The notes: generated by a model from the sequence alone, not told the origin. Numbered from the stretch's first letter, positions 1-10,986 are shown. The stretch: DNA of 64,000 nucleotides from Blasia pusilla (GCA_050084515.1 CM114272.1:38874001-38938000); one strand, 5' to 3'. Translations and numbers: made by a program.

Positions 1-297
1 ATACTTCCTCACCGCCTCTTTGTTGCCCGACGGCCGTTTCTTCTTGGCATTCTTTTCCTCCTCTCCACTGGAAATAGTGTGCGTGTGCGTGTGCTCGCAA
101 GTGTGAGTATGGGTGTTATCAGGTCCAGATGTTGGATTGCAAATATGTTTGTGCGAACACACTTTAGTGGTCATCAGGAGATTATCCCAACCACTCTGAA
201 TGATGCTGCTGTCCTCCAGAAAGTGCGAGTAATCGCTCGAGGGTAGTCTCGGCATTACTCCAGAGTCAGGAGAATCAATCTCCCCATCATCCATCAT
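1..297 (-). CDS. Group-F bZIP zinc-sensor transcription factor, N-terminal part (runs off the window)
   Basis: Reading the minus strand from ATG ATG at 297 gives 99 open codons to the window edge. The protein starts MMDDGEIDSP. At about residues 46-73 it has the Cys/His-rich stretch CSHKHICNP...HTHTCEHTHTHT, which matches the zinc-sensor motif of plant bZIP19/bZIP23. The edge reads KKRPSGNKEAVRKY, the start of the bZIP basic region, so the DNA-binding half and leucine zipper lie beyond position 1. Family members act in the nucleus and switch on ZIP transporters under zinc deficiency; zinc binding to the sensor is thought to inactivate them. The GT-rich DNA at about 73-110 is not a microsatellite but encodes the His-Thr repeats. 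No stops or frameshifts are seen. Which of the two ATGs is used cannot be decided. Confidence 0.9.
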   Translation of the reverse strand, partial: MMDDGEIDSPDSGVMPRLPSSDYSHFLEDSSIIQSGWDNLLMTTKVCSHKHICNPTSGPDNTHTHTCEHTHTHTISSGEEEKNAKKKRPSGNKEAVRKY

Positions 298-1200
298 CAC
301 CTTCTTTCTCTTCTCTCCTACTTCGCATCTTCCGATCTCATGCTCTCGTGCACCTCGATCGACACGAAAGCGGTAATTTCCGCACCGCCATACATCTACC
401 CTCTGATCTCACAGTTACAGCTCCACAGTATGTGTAATCACACCCAATTCGCGCTCGCTCCCTCTCCGTTTGACACATGCTCCGATCCTCTGGAGGGGAC
501 AATTATGATCGCCTAAACTATCCCTCTGACTTCAACCTCTGCGTCTTCACCGCCTCTCCATAAGCATTCACCTAATCAGAAACATTATTTGGTTCGCACG
601 TTCCCTCTCTTGTGAACACACGGAGAACCAGATGCTTAACCAAGAAGTTTGACTCGATTCCCCCTCTCCCACTGTCAGAACCCCCAGATCTCTGCACTTC
701 ATATTGCTGGAAGCAATTCTTCCTCTTTCTCGTTCGGTCCTCACTATAGTCCACCCGCGACTGCAGTCGAGTCTCTCCCGTCCCGCCCCGCCTACCCTCG
801 GCGAGCGCTGAGCGCCAACCATTCACCGTCTCACTGTCCGGCCATGAAGATTCGTCGCGAACCGGGTTTCTCTGCGAAGTGCTTTCCCAGAAACCCAGTC
901 TTGAGGCGGGGGTCCATGAAGTGGGAGCCGGCACGTGTTCAAGGCGATAATCGACAATTGATGTCTCGTCAAAAGCATATTTACGGGACACCCGTTAACT
1001 TCTTCCACTTTTGTCATCACCCCGACGGGACGGCAAATGTCCAAGGGCATTCATATCCTCTGGGATCAGATTCTGTACATCCGACAAACGCACTGCAGAA
1101 TCGGGTCCCACTATTATTGACAGTATGGTAATAGCGGTGTCGTATATTCAGAGTATAGCCCTGGTTTGTATGCGGTTTGGTTTTGGGTTTTTTTATTGAA
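298..1200 (-). promoter_or_regulatory. Upstream/5' leader region of the bZIP gene
   Basis: This is non-repetitive, pyrimidine-rich DNA directly upstream of the bZIP start and likely holds its leader and promoter. A CACGTG G-box lies at 932-937. I found no clear TATA box and no copy of the zinc-deficiency element RTGTCGACAY. Several ORFs overlap here on both strands (to 160 codons), but none shows a recognisable domain. Confidence 0.45.
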
Positions 1201-1400
1201 ATTCTAAAATATGCTAACACGAATGTTAAAAAATATTAACACCCATGTTAAAAAATATTAACACCGCTAAGAGAGAAAAAGGGTAGTAACATTGCATAGA
1301 AAGCGGTATGGAGGGCAGTAACACGGGGGAGTAACATGGCGTGGAGAACAGAAAAAAATGTTAACACAACATGGAGAGCACTAAACGCAAGGTTGCACGG
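1200..1400. repeat. A/T-rich short tandem palindromic repeat
   Basis: A unit of about 25 nt containing TGTTAAAAAATATTAACA, itself an inverted repeat (TGTTAA...TTAACA), is present twice at about 1222-1265. Degenerate GTTAACA/GTAACA pieces continue to about 1370. No coding potential is seen. Confidence 0.6.
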
Positions 1401-1435
1401 AAATACATGTCCGGACATGCAACACCGGGCGCGAT

Positions 1436-2100
1436 CACAGGTTTTTGTGGTGTCCAGATCGACCGCGCGGGCTCCACTTGCCGGCCACCCGTGCGGGCTC
1501 TGATGAAGGGTGCGAGCCATGGTGCGGGCCTAGTTCGCGACGCGGGCTAGGGTGCGGGCCCTGAAGCCCGCGTCTGGGCTGCTTGAGGGCTGCCAAGCCC
1601 GCGCGTGGGCTTGTTTCTGGCCTTGGAGCCCGAATCCGGGCTAATTGCTGACCTTGGCGGCTCGCAAGTAGCTCGGATGCGGCCTGCTTGCGATGCCTGA
1701 AACTCAGCTTGCATGCGGGCCTAGGAGCTCGCATGCGCTAGGACGCGGGCTCGTTGCGGGCTAGGGTACGGGCTGCTTGTGGGCATGGGAGCCCGCATGC
1801 CGGCTATGGCGCGTCCTCGTATGGGGGCCGCCGAGCCCGCAAGCGCGGGCTAGTTGTGGGCCTTGCAGCCCTTGCAGAGCCTACGCGGACTCCAAGGCCC
1901 GTAGTGCAGGCTCTACGCGGGCCTGGAGCCCGCATATGGGCTAGGGCGCGAGCTTGCATCCAGGCCGTTGAGCTGCCCGGGAGCCCGCGGATGGCCTGCA
2001 GTGCGGGCTTGCAGCATGCGCAAACCCCACACTACGAGCCTTGCGGGCTAGGGCGCTCGGGCTCCTTGTGGGCCATGTGAGCCAGGGGTTGTGGGCGGGC
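1436..2100. repeat. GC-rich palindromic minisatellite
   Basis: About 660 bp of degenerate repeats of roughly 30-45 nt, each built around a small inverted repeat AGCCCGN(3-8)CGGGCT followed by agttgcgggcc-like spacer. Clear instances are near 1609, 1626, 1790, 1831 and 1926. The GC content is far above the surroundings. Long ORFs on both strands (1435-1734 minus, 1754-2080 plus) are by-products of the repeat. Confidence 0.7.
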
Positions 2101-2176
2101 CTTGTGATTTTAGTGAGGTATTAAATAAATTATGTCACTATTATGGTTTGGGTGATTCACGGTTTGCACGGTTCAC

Positions 2177-2530
2177 TTGACAAGGGAAATCGACGCGAGA
2201 TCCCCTCGCAACTCGTCGGTCCCCGACGGGTTGCACGATTACCTCCAAAAGGGAAAGCGAGGTGAGGTACCTTTTCAACCCGTCGTAGTCCCACATGTTG
2301 CTATAGGAAATCCATGTGAGGTCCCATGGATCCCGACTCCGACGGAATCAGATAGTTTGCACAGGCAGGGAGTACCGACTGACAAGCGCGTTCAACCCAA
2401 CGGACTCTAACGGGTTGCAAGTTGCACTCAGACTTTGATAGACAAAGGGACTCTGTGGCTTTGCAACCCACGTGTCCGAGTCCCCAAATTTGCAACCCAT
2501 CAGACTCCAACAAGTTGCAATAGGATTGAA
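2177..2530. repeat. GCAACCC-palindrome array upstream of MULE M1
   Basis: About five diverged copies of the window's dominant palindrome (arm GCAACCCGTCGGA, free base, arm TCCGACGGGTTGC). The clearest is near 2209-2236 (CAACTCGTCGG ... CCGACGGGTTG). The array lies just upstream of the M1 promoter; whether it belongs to the MULE is unknown. Confidence 0.7.
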
Positions 2531-2611
2531 TCCATTGCATCAAACAATCTCATCCACCAAACAACATCTTGTCAGTCAAATTTAGTCAGGAGAAGAATCG
2601 TCACTATTCAC

Positions 2612-2618
2612 TATAAAT
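2612..2618 (+). promoter_or_regulatory. TATA box of MULE M1 transposase
   Basis: TATAAAT inside a block (CACTATTCACTATAAATT then AACATTCTCATTCTT) that is nearly identical in M2 (TATA at 38737-38743). It lies 58 bp before the transposase ATG at 2670. Conservation between the two copies supports a real core promoter. Confidence 0.65.
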
Positions 2619-3595
2619 TAAACATTCTCATTCTTATTCTCATTATCTTCCCGGTGGAATCATATGGAAATGGATAATTATGTGAAACTCACTTGTGGCA
2701 GTCATCTAGCTGCCCTTCCTCAATAAAAAATAATTCGACCGCAAGCTCGTGAGTCTTACATACCACTGGAGGAAAGTTTCCTCTCACAGGGATTTCTTCT
2801 CCAAATTGGAACAATCTTTGTTTCCAAGGATGTTAGGGTGGAGGGTACAGAGGACGTTGTAGGTGAGATAGTCCAGCCAATAATAAGAGACAGTAAAGTA
2901 TGGAATCTCCTACCTCACACAAATGATCAATACAGAGTTTATGGCTTGTCTTTGAAGCCCTATGTTTCCCAAGTAGATGGTCCAGAATTTCCTAGTGCAC
3001 CCAGCTCTACGTTTTCCACTCCCAACTCTGTAGATCTATCATCAACTCCAACTTCACACGTTTGTAACAAAGTTGTACTTCCTGAAGACATTTTGGATGT
3101 TGTCAACCTCGGTGGATCTGTCGGACACCAACCGTGCCCTGCCTCTGCCTACTCGTTCCTCTTGTGAGTATTAGGCAAGAGTTTGTTGTTGTCTCTGGAC
3201 TTTAAAATGTTCAAGCACATTCTTGTCCATGAGCTGCCACCCACGTACGATGGTAATTGCATTTTTGAGTTGCCTCCATTTTGTGGTCCTGCTCAAAAGA
3301 AAGATGAAGGATGCTTGAAGGGTATGGACAGAAAGTCTGATTGTCATCGATGATGCAGGCTTAAACGGACTAGTGCTTCAATTCCAGATGGTCCTTGGAT
3401 TTTTTCTCACCGCCAATGAGTTAGTGCCCTGGACTGTAGAAGTCTAGGCTGGCCGTATCTAGAGCGCAATTGGTGAGTCAAGACGTCGTAATTCCCCCCA
3501 AAGAATGCGACCATACCGCCGCGAGGCCATCGATGACCTCGTTGTCAGGCATCCCCTTTTTTTGCGTTGGAGCGTGTCCAGCATACATATCGTGT

Positions 3596-3669
3596 CCAGC
3601 CTGGTGTACTCGGACGTAGAATTGAAGTCGTGCACGACTTCAATTCTACGTCCGAGTACACCAGGCTGG
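3596..3669. repeat. Perfect 74-bp palindrome inside M1 transposase
   Basis: Two 37-bp arms meet with no spacer (centre between 3632 and 3633); I checked every base pair. M2 (near 39775-39815) and M3 have only the right-hand arm, which encodes HDFNSTSEYTRL, so the left arm is an inverted duplication specific to M1 that destroyed the reading frame. Confidence 0.92.
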
Positions 3670-4691
3670 CAGTTCATGTTGGCTCCCACATTCATCCTTT
3701 TACCGGTGCAATTCAAAAACACATCAAGGAGGATGTGGCAAAGAAAGTGGCCAAGGTATATAGAAACTCTCCGGGATCAAATCCTGGAGTGATAAAGTTA
3801 ACAAAAACATCACAAATTTGTAAACAATTGCTTGGAATCCCTGGGCAGTGCGAGATCACGGTTGCTAAGGAGAAACAACTCTGGGAAAATCTTGCATTTC
3901 TCGCTGATCCTGAATGCTTCTAGAACTTGCCGCGTCAAATACGATTACTTGATGGAAAGACGGTTGAAATGGATGTCATTTTCAGAATCAAGGCCAACTC
4001 GAGATTTCCATTTATTTAGAGATGTTAGTTCATGGGCCAGGGAGGCAAAGGATCCAAAGCTTGTGTCTTCAAAATGTCAACTTCAAGGCCATCGAGTGGC
4101 TTTGATCTTATAGATCGAATGAGGGAAGGGGAAGATCTCTACGGCAGTTGGGTAAGCTTTGATATTTGCTACACAGTGCGAAATGGATGGTTGACCATGG
4201 GTGCTCATGTTTACGACCATGTGGAGAAGGGACTCAAAACTATATTTTTCTGTGGGGTAAAAGCAGAAGACGTTGGCAGTTTGAAGATGTGTTGGTTACT
4301 CTTATTGGAGGTGGTGAAGGAAAACAAAAGGCTACCTCTGGAAATTTATGGATTCATGGCAGACAATGTACAACCTAGATGGATTGCTATCAGGGAAGTG
4401 TTATGGGGTGGAGAGGTTCAACCAGAGAGGGAAAGGTTGGATGCTTTCCATTGGCAACAGTCTGTGACCTGGAACACCAAATCTTGCATCAAGGAGAATA
4501 AGAGAATAGAGCATGTCACTCTACTCCAACGCTGCAAGGACAAAAAAACCTTGAAACAGGCCATGGAGTGCCAAGAAGAAGTTCATGGGTGGTGGAGGAA
4601 GCATGCAATTGAGGGGAAGTACAAAGAGTTGTGCTCTTGGCTCAATTGGTGGACTGTACAAATGAGACAATGGGGAAACTTCATGCGGCAG

Positions 4692-5707
4692 GTGAGTTCA
4701 GTATTTCGTCCCTTCGAGCTCATGTTGAGAATTTTTTTGAAAAGTTACATCTCAAGTTAAGAAGCGTGGGAACAATAGGGATTTCAAACCACAAAAACCA
4801 AGCAACCAGTCGGATGCAACTGGTTGCCTGAACGTGCAACCCATTGAAAACCGACAGGTTGCATCAAGAATGTTTGTGCAACCCGTTGGAACCCGAGTGG
4901 TTGCATGATTTTCAAACCCATCGGAGCCCGATACGATGCATGAGTAATATTTGTGCAACCCGTCGGATCTCGACGGGTTGCAAGTTGCATGTATACAAGG
5001 TCTACAAATAGCTCGACCTCGATGGGTTGCAAGCCGCAAGGCTGCAAGTTAACTCAATCTGCAACCCATCAGATTCCGACAAGTTGCATCTGTTTGCAAC
5101 TCGTTGGATTTTGACTAGTTGCGTCTGTCTCTGACTCCTCGCATTCAGACAAGTTGCAGCTATTTACAACTCCTCGCATCCAGACATGTTGCATCAGTGC
5201 AGTTAATTGGAACCCGTCGTATTCCGAGAGGTTGCAAAGCTTCATGTGTGGACACTTCTTGCAAGCCAATGGAATCCGATAGGTTGCACAAGGATTTTTT
5301 AGATCGGACCGGCCTGCTTCTCACAACTTGTTTGATTCCCCTGAGTTGCAGTAGGAGGTTCCTGGGTGCTAGGTTGCAATAAGAGGTTCTTGAGACATTC
5401 CACAGATGCCTCCGACTTGCAACCCGTTTCAAGTAGGAGGCTGGAAAATTCATGTGCAACCCGTCGGATTCCGATGACTTGCACTTAGATATTCCAGCCC
5501 GGAGTGGCCAAAGTTACTTGCAACACGTCTGAATCTGATGGGTTGCAATAGGTGGTTCCTGGGTGTTGCAACACGTTGGAAATCGATGGGTTACATAGTT
5601 ATTCATGGGATGCCTCCGACTTGCAACCCGTCAAGTTCCGACATGTTGCTTTTTTCTTCGCTTATAGAGCTTATTTTTGTTCCCTTCTCACATTTCCGTT
5701 GTTGCAG
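4692..5707 (+). repeat. M1 transposase intron filled with GCAACCC palindromes
   Basis: Intron with GT-AG ends (CAG/GTGAGT; TTGTTGCAG/GG). From about 4810 to 5660 it holds around 14 palindrome copies at roughly 50-80 nt spacing, in varied states of decay, mostly CG to TG/CA changes inside the arms. M2 has an intron at the same site with the same filling but a different spacer sequence. ORFs here are artefacts of the palindromes. Confidence 0.8.
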
Positions 5708-7210
5708 GGATTGAACATTCATGAAAATGCCCTATGCCCCAACACAAGTGGATCAGAGAGTGTTCATTCCTCCTAGAGATCGTCACAAGCATGGCAAAGA
5801 ATTTCACTTGTGGAGGCATGCCAGCAAGACCAGGCAAGGGCAATGCTATAGTCTGCAGCATCCCATATCTTCCTCACCAAAGGCATAACTAAAGGAAAGG
5901 GACCTTCAATTTACGAGCTCTATGTCAAGATGGCTGTGAGATCAGGTGATGAGAAACTCTATGAGGAAGCCTTCAATCGGTGCGTAGCAGGAACTCCCCT
6001 CGAGCAAGATGTCCACATTGGTGGGGATATTGGTGGGCGTGTTTCAAGACGTCCCATACAGATGGTGGTAGATCAGTCCGAGCAAGACTCGTGGAGACCA
6101 AATAAGTATTTTAACTTCAGGCAAGTGAAGAGGCATCATCGAGGAAAAAACCCAATGATTGATTTGGATGAAGAAATTACGCCGCCCAAATATTCGGAGA
6201 CCCTGGATTGCTCCCAAATTCGAGTAGAAGTAACTTCTCCAAAATTAGTGAATGTTTTATTTCCAAAGCCCTCCGTTGCTGGAAGTTTGCAACATCCGGT
6301 CTTTGGGGTAGTTCAACAGTTTGGGATTCCGATCATTAAGGTGGATTGCAACCTCAAAAGGTGGCATATATCTCGAAGCAACCTTGGACATGGAGCCACT
6401 TGCATGGCAGGATCTGATGGCATTAGGAGAGCATGTGGCACTTTCCTAAATAAGAACTGTACAAGGAGTGGACGACCATTGCCTGGCTTCTAGGGGCTCA
6501 AAACCTTTGATCGTTTCACCAGGACCGTGGATCAATTGAAGTACTTCTTCTGCCCAAATGAATCCTGCACTTTTCGAAAGTCTTATCCGGCTGCCATTGG
6601 AGCTTTAGGGAATACTCCCACGATTTGGCCCATTACTGCAGGTACTAATTGCACTAAGGATGAAGTGGACAATCTTACAAGTGTCGGTTTCATACTTGGA
6701 GACGGAGGCAGCTCGGAGCATATTCGCATTACAGAGACCTTTGCATTTTGGATTCAACCCAAGATTGATGTCAACGTGTACCCGGAGAAGGTGGATGATC
6801 TCAATCCACTATTTCTGTTTGAGTCTAGAAATGGGGTGAAGAGAAACAGAATGTGTAGGCCAACGGTGGAGAGAGCAAAGCGAATTGCATCAGCTTAGGA
6901 GGCAGACGTAGAAATCATCGCCACAAAAGACGTTCAGAGTGGCAATGGAATAGGAAGGATGTATTGGGTCAGAAACAACAATGTAAATTCAAGTGTCACA
7001 AGGGTGTATGTGGTGCACATCTATTGCTTTCCCACATATTCTTGTGATGACTTTGTCCAAAGAGAGACAAGTGGGAAAAGGTATTTTCCTTGTAAGCACA
7101 TGTACTATGTGTTGCTTGTAGGTTTAAGAGAGTCGGAGGTAGGAGTAGGAATCCACCAACCAATTTTGTCCCTCAAAGAAGTGCAAAGTATTTTAAACAA
7201 ACCACTTTGA

Positions 7211-7629
7211 GGATGCAAAATGAGGTCTTAGATTGTACTTTCATTTGCTAGAACCTTCACTTTGAGCTTGAACCTTCACTTAGAGCCAAGGGAAAATGAA
7301 AGATTATTTCCAGACCTTGGATGGAAAAAGTGATTTGTTCCATATTTATGATTCCAATGATTTTTCAAGTTTTTAAATTTTGTGCAAGTTGCAACGCGTC
7401 GGATTTAGACGGGTTGCCAAAATGTGGAAGAGGAAAAAAAATTTATGGGAGTGACTAAGCATTGAGAACAAAAGTGCAAAAAAATTCACACAAAAAGTTT
7501 CCTCTCTTCAACCCAACGGAAACTCTCTTCAAATCACAGGTAACTCTCTTCAAAAAAAAATATCTCTTTGGGTTGAAGGTAGTTTCCTCTCTCCTCTCTC
7601 CCTCTCTTCCTCTCCTCTTACCGCGCCTC
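7211..7629 (+). other. M1 3' untranslated region and terminus
   Basis: After the stop codon comes A/T-rich DNA with one palindrome copy at 7388-7415, then short repeats of CTCTCTTCAA and a CT-rich terminus ending at 7629. The order is the same in M2 and M4: NKPL stop, single palindrome, AACTCTCTTCAAA motifs, then TCTTACCGNGCCTC. Confidence 0.7.
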
Positions 7630-7689
7630 TAAAAAATTGAGGAGAACAGGAACATAACATACATGTGAAGGCAGAGGGCAGGAAACACA

Positions 7690-8640
7690 TAGGTTCCATT
7701 GTAATGTACGACTCAAGGAAAAGGTACTCTTTTAATCGCAAAGTATTAAGTTCGTTCCCAATAGATCATTGTTTCTTGAGTAAAGAGAGGTTTTATAAGA
7801 AATATCAAGAACAACTCCTTCTTCACTAAGCACTTCACTAATTTCAATTACTAAGTCTTCACTAGTACAAAAGAAAAAATGATTTTATTCCCTCTTAGAA
7901 AAGACTCCTCTCAAGTGCAGGAAAGAATCCTGCGAATCTTGGATACCAAAGCTTCAACAAGGACCTCAAAGAGATCTCAAGAAGGTTGCGGCTCATCCTA
8001 CTTTCAAAACTTAATCCGTTGCGGCAGGTTACTCAGTGTTTGACATTTTTCCTAGGCTCTTCTTGATTATCCTCTGGAATCCTGAAACCAAATACTCAAC
8101 TCTCATCCATACCGCAGCCCAATAAGATTGGCGTTCAACTCCGCACATCAGAAAGACTGAGAGAAGACATTTCTACTGCATCAAAGAGTGGAGGGAACTA
8201 GAAAGTAATACAAGCTTTAGAGGGTACAAGACTCTTCGGCTTGGATCATCCCCAAAGACGTCTTCACACAATCGACCAAAAGTACTTGGAAACTTGAGAC
8301 GCAAGGGAATGACCCTGTGCTCTTTTCCTCTATTCTTTAAATAGTCTCTTACAATTCATGGCTCTTTCTATTCTCATCTAGATTTCTAACTATTGACCCC
8401 ACGGTTCAGATCCTCCAACCTTTCACTTCCCTTAAGTCGGTTGTTGTCTCTTCCGCTTCCATCTAAACTGCGATGCCCTTTCATTTTTAACTTCCGAAAC
8501 TGTCACGATGGTTCATTATTTACGGTCTTCGTAGTCTTTGTAGTCTTCGTAGTCTTGGCACGAAGACTTTGCACGAAGACTTCCTTCAAACTTCTCCTGC
8601 AAAGAAGAAATTCTTTACAGGTCCTCACTTAACAATCTTT
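7690..8640 (-). repeat. Diverged LTR fragment of the element-E family
   Basis: Resembles the LTR of element E (54229-55550) in the same orientation. Shared pieces include AATCCGTTGCGGCAGGTTACT near 8010, the Ser-rich block around 8100-8240, and the cttcg-rich block near 8520-8580. Ends were not resolved. It abuts the truncated integrase end of element B near 8640. No coding potential beyond chance. Confidence 0.6.
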
Positions 8641-8644
8641 ACCA

Positions 8645-9947
8645 TCTTACCCTCTCCTACTTCTTCCCTATCCCTTCTCCTTGCCCGCTCTTCTTGATCT
8701 TGCATCTCCGCTGATAGACTTTCTGCCGTCGTTTGTCAGGTCTGTGCTGATGTAGTATTCATTGAAAGGGCCGGGTCAAGAGGCCTCATCGCTCACATCC
8801 ATAGGCCAAGAGAAACAAAATTCTCCAGTCGTAGAATGCTTGGTCGAGTTGTAGCAGAACTCAACCATACTCAACCACTTTGCCCAATCTTGTTGGTCCA
8901 TGCTCACGTAATTCCTTAAGTACTAGTTCACGAGGGAGTTTACCTTTTCCGTCTGCGCATGGAAGGCCGTGCTAAAACTCAGCTTGGACTTGAACAACCT
9001 GAACAAGTGCTTCCAAAAGGCATTGGTAAGCTTTGGATAGTGATCTGAAATAGTACTGCTAGGTAATTGGTGCGCGCGCCACCATCTATCCAGGAACACT
9101 CAAGAAGTTGTATAGGCCGTCGCGGAATCCACCGTTGGCTTACTGAACCGATCAACTATTGCAAGTATAGCGTTGGATCCCTCAAACTCTGGAAAACTTG
9201 TAATGAAGTCCATACTCACACCTTGCAAGAGTCTGTCCAAAATCGGCAAAGGATGCAGCAAGTCTTGTTTCTTTGCATAAGAAACTCTGTTTGCCTACCA
9301 GGTCACACACGTCTTCACATATTGAGCAACATCCTCCTTCATGTTGGGCCAGAAGAACCTCTTTGCCAGAACAGCCAGCATGGATTTCTCCCCTTTATGT
9401 CTTAACAAGGGTCCGTTATGACATTCCAGTAACACCTTGGTTTGTAGCTTGCCTTCGCCCACATAGATTCTGCTCTACTTAAACCTTAGCAAGCCATGCC
9501 TCAAACTTATGTTGGCCACCTTCTCACCCTGCTTCAACTTCCTTAGGTACTCACTCGCTTGGGTGTCTTTCATGTATCCCTCACGAATCTTTCTTTCCAT
9601 ATTTGTTTCCTCAGGGAACATTGCTCTCAAGACCTGTGTTGTTGATGGCATGTACTCATCCTTGCGACTCAACGCATCTCGAATGACATTATCCTTCTGT
9701 GGCTTGTGGATCAATTTAAAATTCATCAACGCCAAGGTATCATGCCATTGCAATTTTTGTGGTGTCACTAAAAGTACTTGAATGATACATTATCGGTGAA
9801 TACTTGAGTCCTGTGAAGTCCCAAATAGTGACGCCACTTCCTCAAGCAATGAACCACCGCGAAAAACTCTTTCTCATGAGTGGACCACCTCCTTTCGGTG
9901 TCGCTTAGCTTCTTGCTCTTGTACGCTACAGTCTCTCTTCCTTTACC
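8645..9947 (-). pseudogene. RNase H (C-terminal part) and integrase of element B
   Basis: From 9947 leftwards: VAYKSKKLSDTERRW and the HYLGLHRTQVFTDN block of gypsy RNase H (to about 9768), then KLIHKPQKDNV with the GPY-like linker, and integrase with FFWPNMKEDVAQYVK and MDFITSF near 9110-9340. It fades out near 8645 after DREEVGEG-like residues. A TAG replaces the Gln of the integrase CVTCQ motif found in A. Several frameshifts are present, and the integrase C-terminus and chromodomain are missing. Confidence 0.75.
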
Positions 9948-9952
9948 AACAT

Positions 9953-10981
9953 TTTTGCAACCCTCATAACCAAACAACACCAAATAGGCGCCAATCGGAA
10001 CATCAGAATTCAAGTGGACTCACGCTGCGATGTCCACGCTTTAGAGAGGCTTTTGGAAAGGTCTCTAGGAAAATTCCACGAGACGAAAGGCGGAACAGAG
10101 TTTTGCATTTCATATGTTAGTGGTCACAACCAGGAAACCTAGACCAAACGCGAGCCAAGACTTGAGATGAGTTGAGCCTTGGAAGGTTGGTTGCCAAAGA
10201 GGTGAGAACCAGTTTTGGAACATGACTAGCGTTTGGGGAATTTGACTGTGTTTTGGACCATAACGTTTAGCCCCAAGATGCGTTTGGGACAAATAAGGGT
10301 GCATTTGAAAAATTATCTTGAGACGCTTCCAACGCATTAAGGATCTTAGCAAACACACAAATACAGACTAAGATATTGGCCGAAAACAATTGTGAGAGAA
10401 ATCGGGTTGAGGGCCAACTAGAGAGGCCCGGGTGTCTTTCTATAATTGTAGGGAACCTTGGAGATCCCCAGAAGTACTAGTAAGGGAGGAGTCTCTCCAA
10501 GATGTCTTGGAACATGAATCCCCACTTTGACCACCAAATGGCATCTCAGAGGCACAGGATCGAACGGGAGTTTGGCGTTGGAACTCGAAACCCAAACCTA
10601 ATCCAAGGGAGTGGACTTTGTACGCTACACTTGGATTCCGACCCAAGATTCAATTTGTGCGAGTCTCGATTAGGGACCCATTGGATGTCCATCGGAAAAT
10701 TGGAACCGCCAAGCATGAAATGTCGTTTGAGGTTCTTGAACCGACCAGAAAGTTTGTCCCAAGTCTTTCGAGACTTGCCCGTGTTGTAATCCGCGAAACA
10801 AGGAAGGTTGAGCTTGATGTGAGACTGAGACGAGAACTCAGAAAGTTAGCCCGCTGATTGATCCAAGACACGACTAACCAGAGTGCATGTTTGGATGCAG
10901 ATCAGCGTTGAGAGCGTGACCTACTGAACGCACGCTTTTGCAATAACAAGATTAACTCTCAAGGAGAGTAGGCGCATGACA
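9953..10981 (+). repeat. Solo LTR of the A/B chromovirus family, TSD AACAT
   Basis: About 1,029 bp aligning with the LTRs of A but clearly more diverged. The 5-bp AACAT is present at 9948-9952 and 10982-10986, and B's RNase H reads across the join (HTDASDFGIAQ on one side, VGKGRETVAY on the other). The LTR start has decayed from TG to TT; it ends in GACA. It was formed by insertion followed by LTR-LTR recombination. Confidence 0.88.
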
Positions 10982-10986
10982 AACAT

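Larger units (their letters stand above)
2670..7210 (+). pseudogene. MULE transposase, M1 copy (DDE core plus SWIM zinc finger), broken
   Basis: Start ATG GAT AAT TAT at 2670 matches M2. The N-terminal part (to about 3150) is followed by a region reading as FKHILVHELP... near 3200-3330, then VHDFNSTSEYTRL... and a catalytic core at 4032-4690. The core contains GFMADN at about 4351 and FHWQQSV at about 4450, resembling the second Asp and the CxxH/HW region of MULE transposases. An intron (4692-5707, CAG/GTGAGT to TTGCAG/GG) interrupts it. The last exon ends NKPL-stop at 7210 and carries the SWIM-like zinc finger SCDDF...PCKHMYYVLL near 7048-7110. Damage includes stops (for example TAG near 4017 and 6895 where M2 has CAG, and TAG near 6490 where M4 has TGG), frameshifts and a 74-bp palindrome at 3596. 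Family role: cut-and-paste transposition in the nucleus. Confidence 0.75.
2604..7629 (+). mobile_element. MULE-type DNA transposon M1 (autonomous-type, decayed)
   Basis: Mutator-like element with a TATA promoter, a multi-exon transposase, a large intron filled with palindromes, and a 3' terminus of pyrimidine-rich DNA ending ...TCTTACCGCGCCTC at 7629. The same terminus closes M2 (43220), M4 (62556 on the other strand), a fragment at 61939 and the non-autonomous element at 60893. No matching purine-rich inverted terminus was found at the 5' side, so the 5' end is lost, diverged or further upstream; the start given is the conserved promoter block. Confidence 0.75.

Noticed and set aside
61-110. 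GT microsatellite
   Set aside because: It is in frame and encodes the His-Thr repeats of the bZIP zinc sensor.
298-1200. Zinc-deficiency response element (RTGTCGACAY) or a second gene upstream of the bZIP
   Set aside because: No matching site found; ORFs on both strands lack recognisable domains.
1435-2080. ORFs in the GC-rich region (99 and 108 codons)
   Set aside because: Ala/Arg/Pro-rich translations of a palindromic minisatellite on both strands; no protein signature.
2100-2670. 5' terminal inverted repeat of MULE M1
   Set aside because: I searched for the purine-rich complement of the 3' terminus (GGTAAGAGGAGAGG) and saw none, here or upstream of M2; the 5' limits remain open.
3596-3669. 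microRNA precursor
   Set aside because: Perfect palindrome without a loop, derived from transposase coding sequence and absent from sibling copies; a duplication event is the simpler reading.
4810-5660. CRISPR-like array
   Set aside because: Repeats are palindromes at irregular spacing in a eukaryotic intron, with no cas genes and no unique-spacer pattern.
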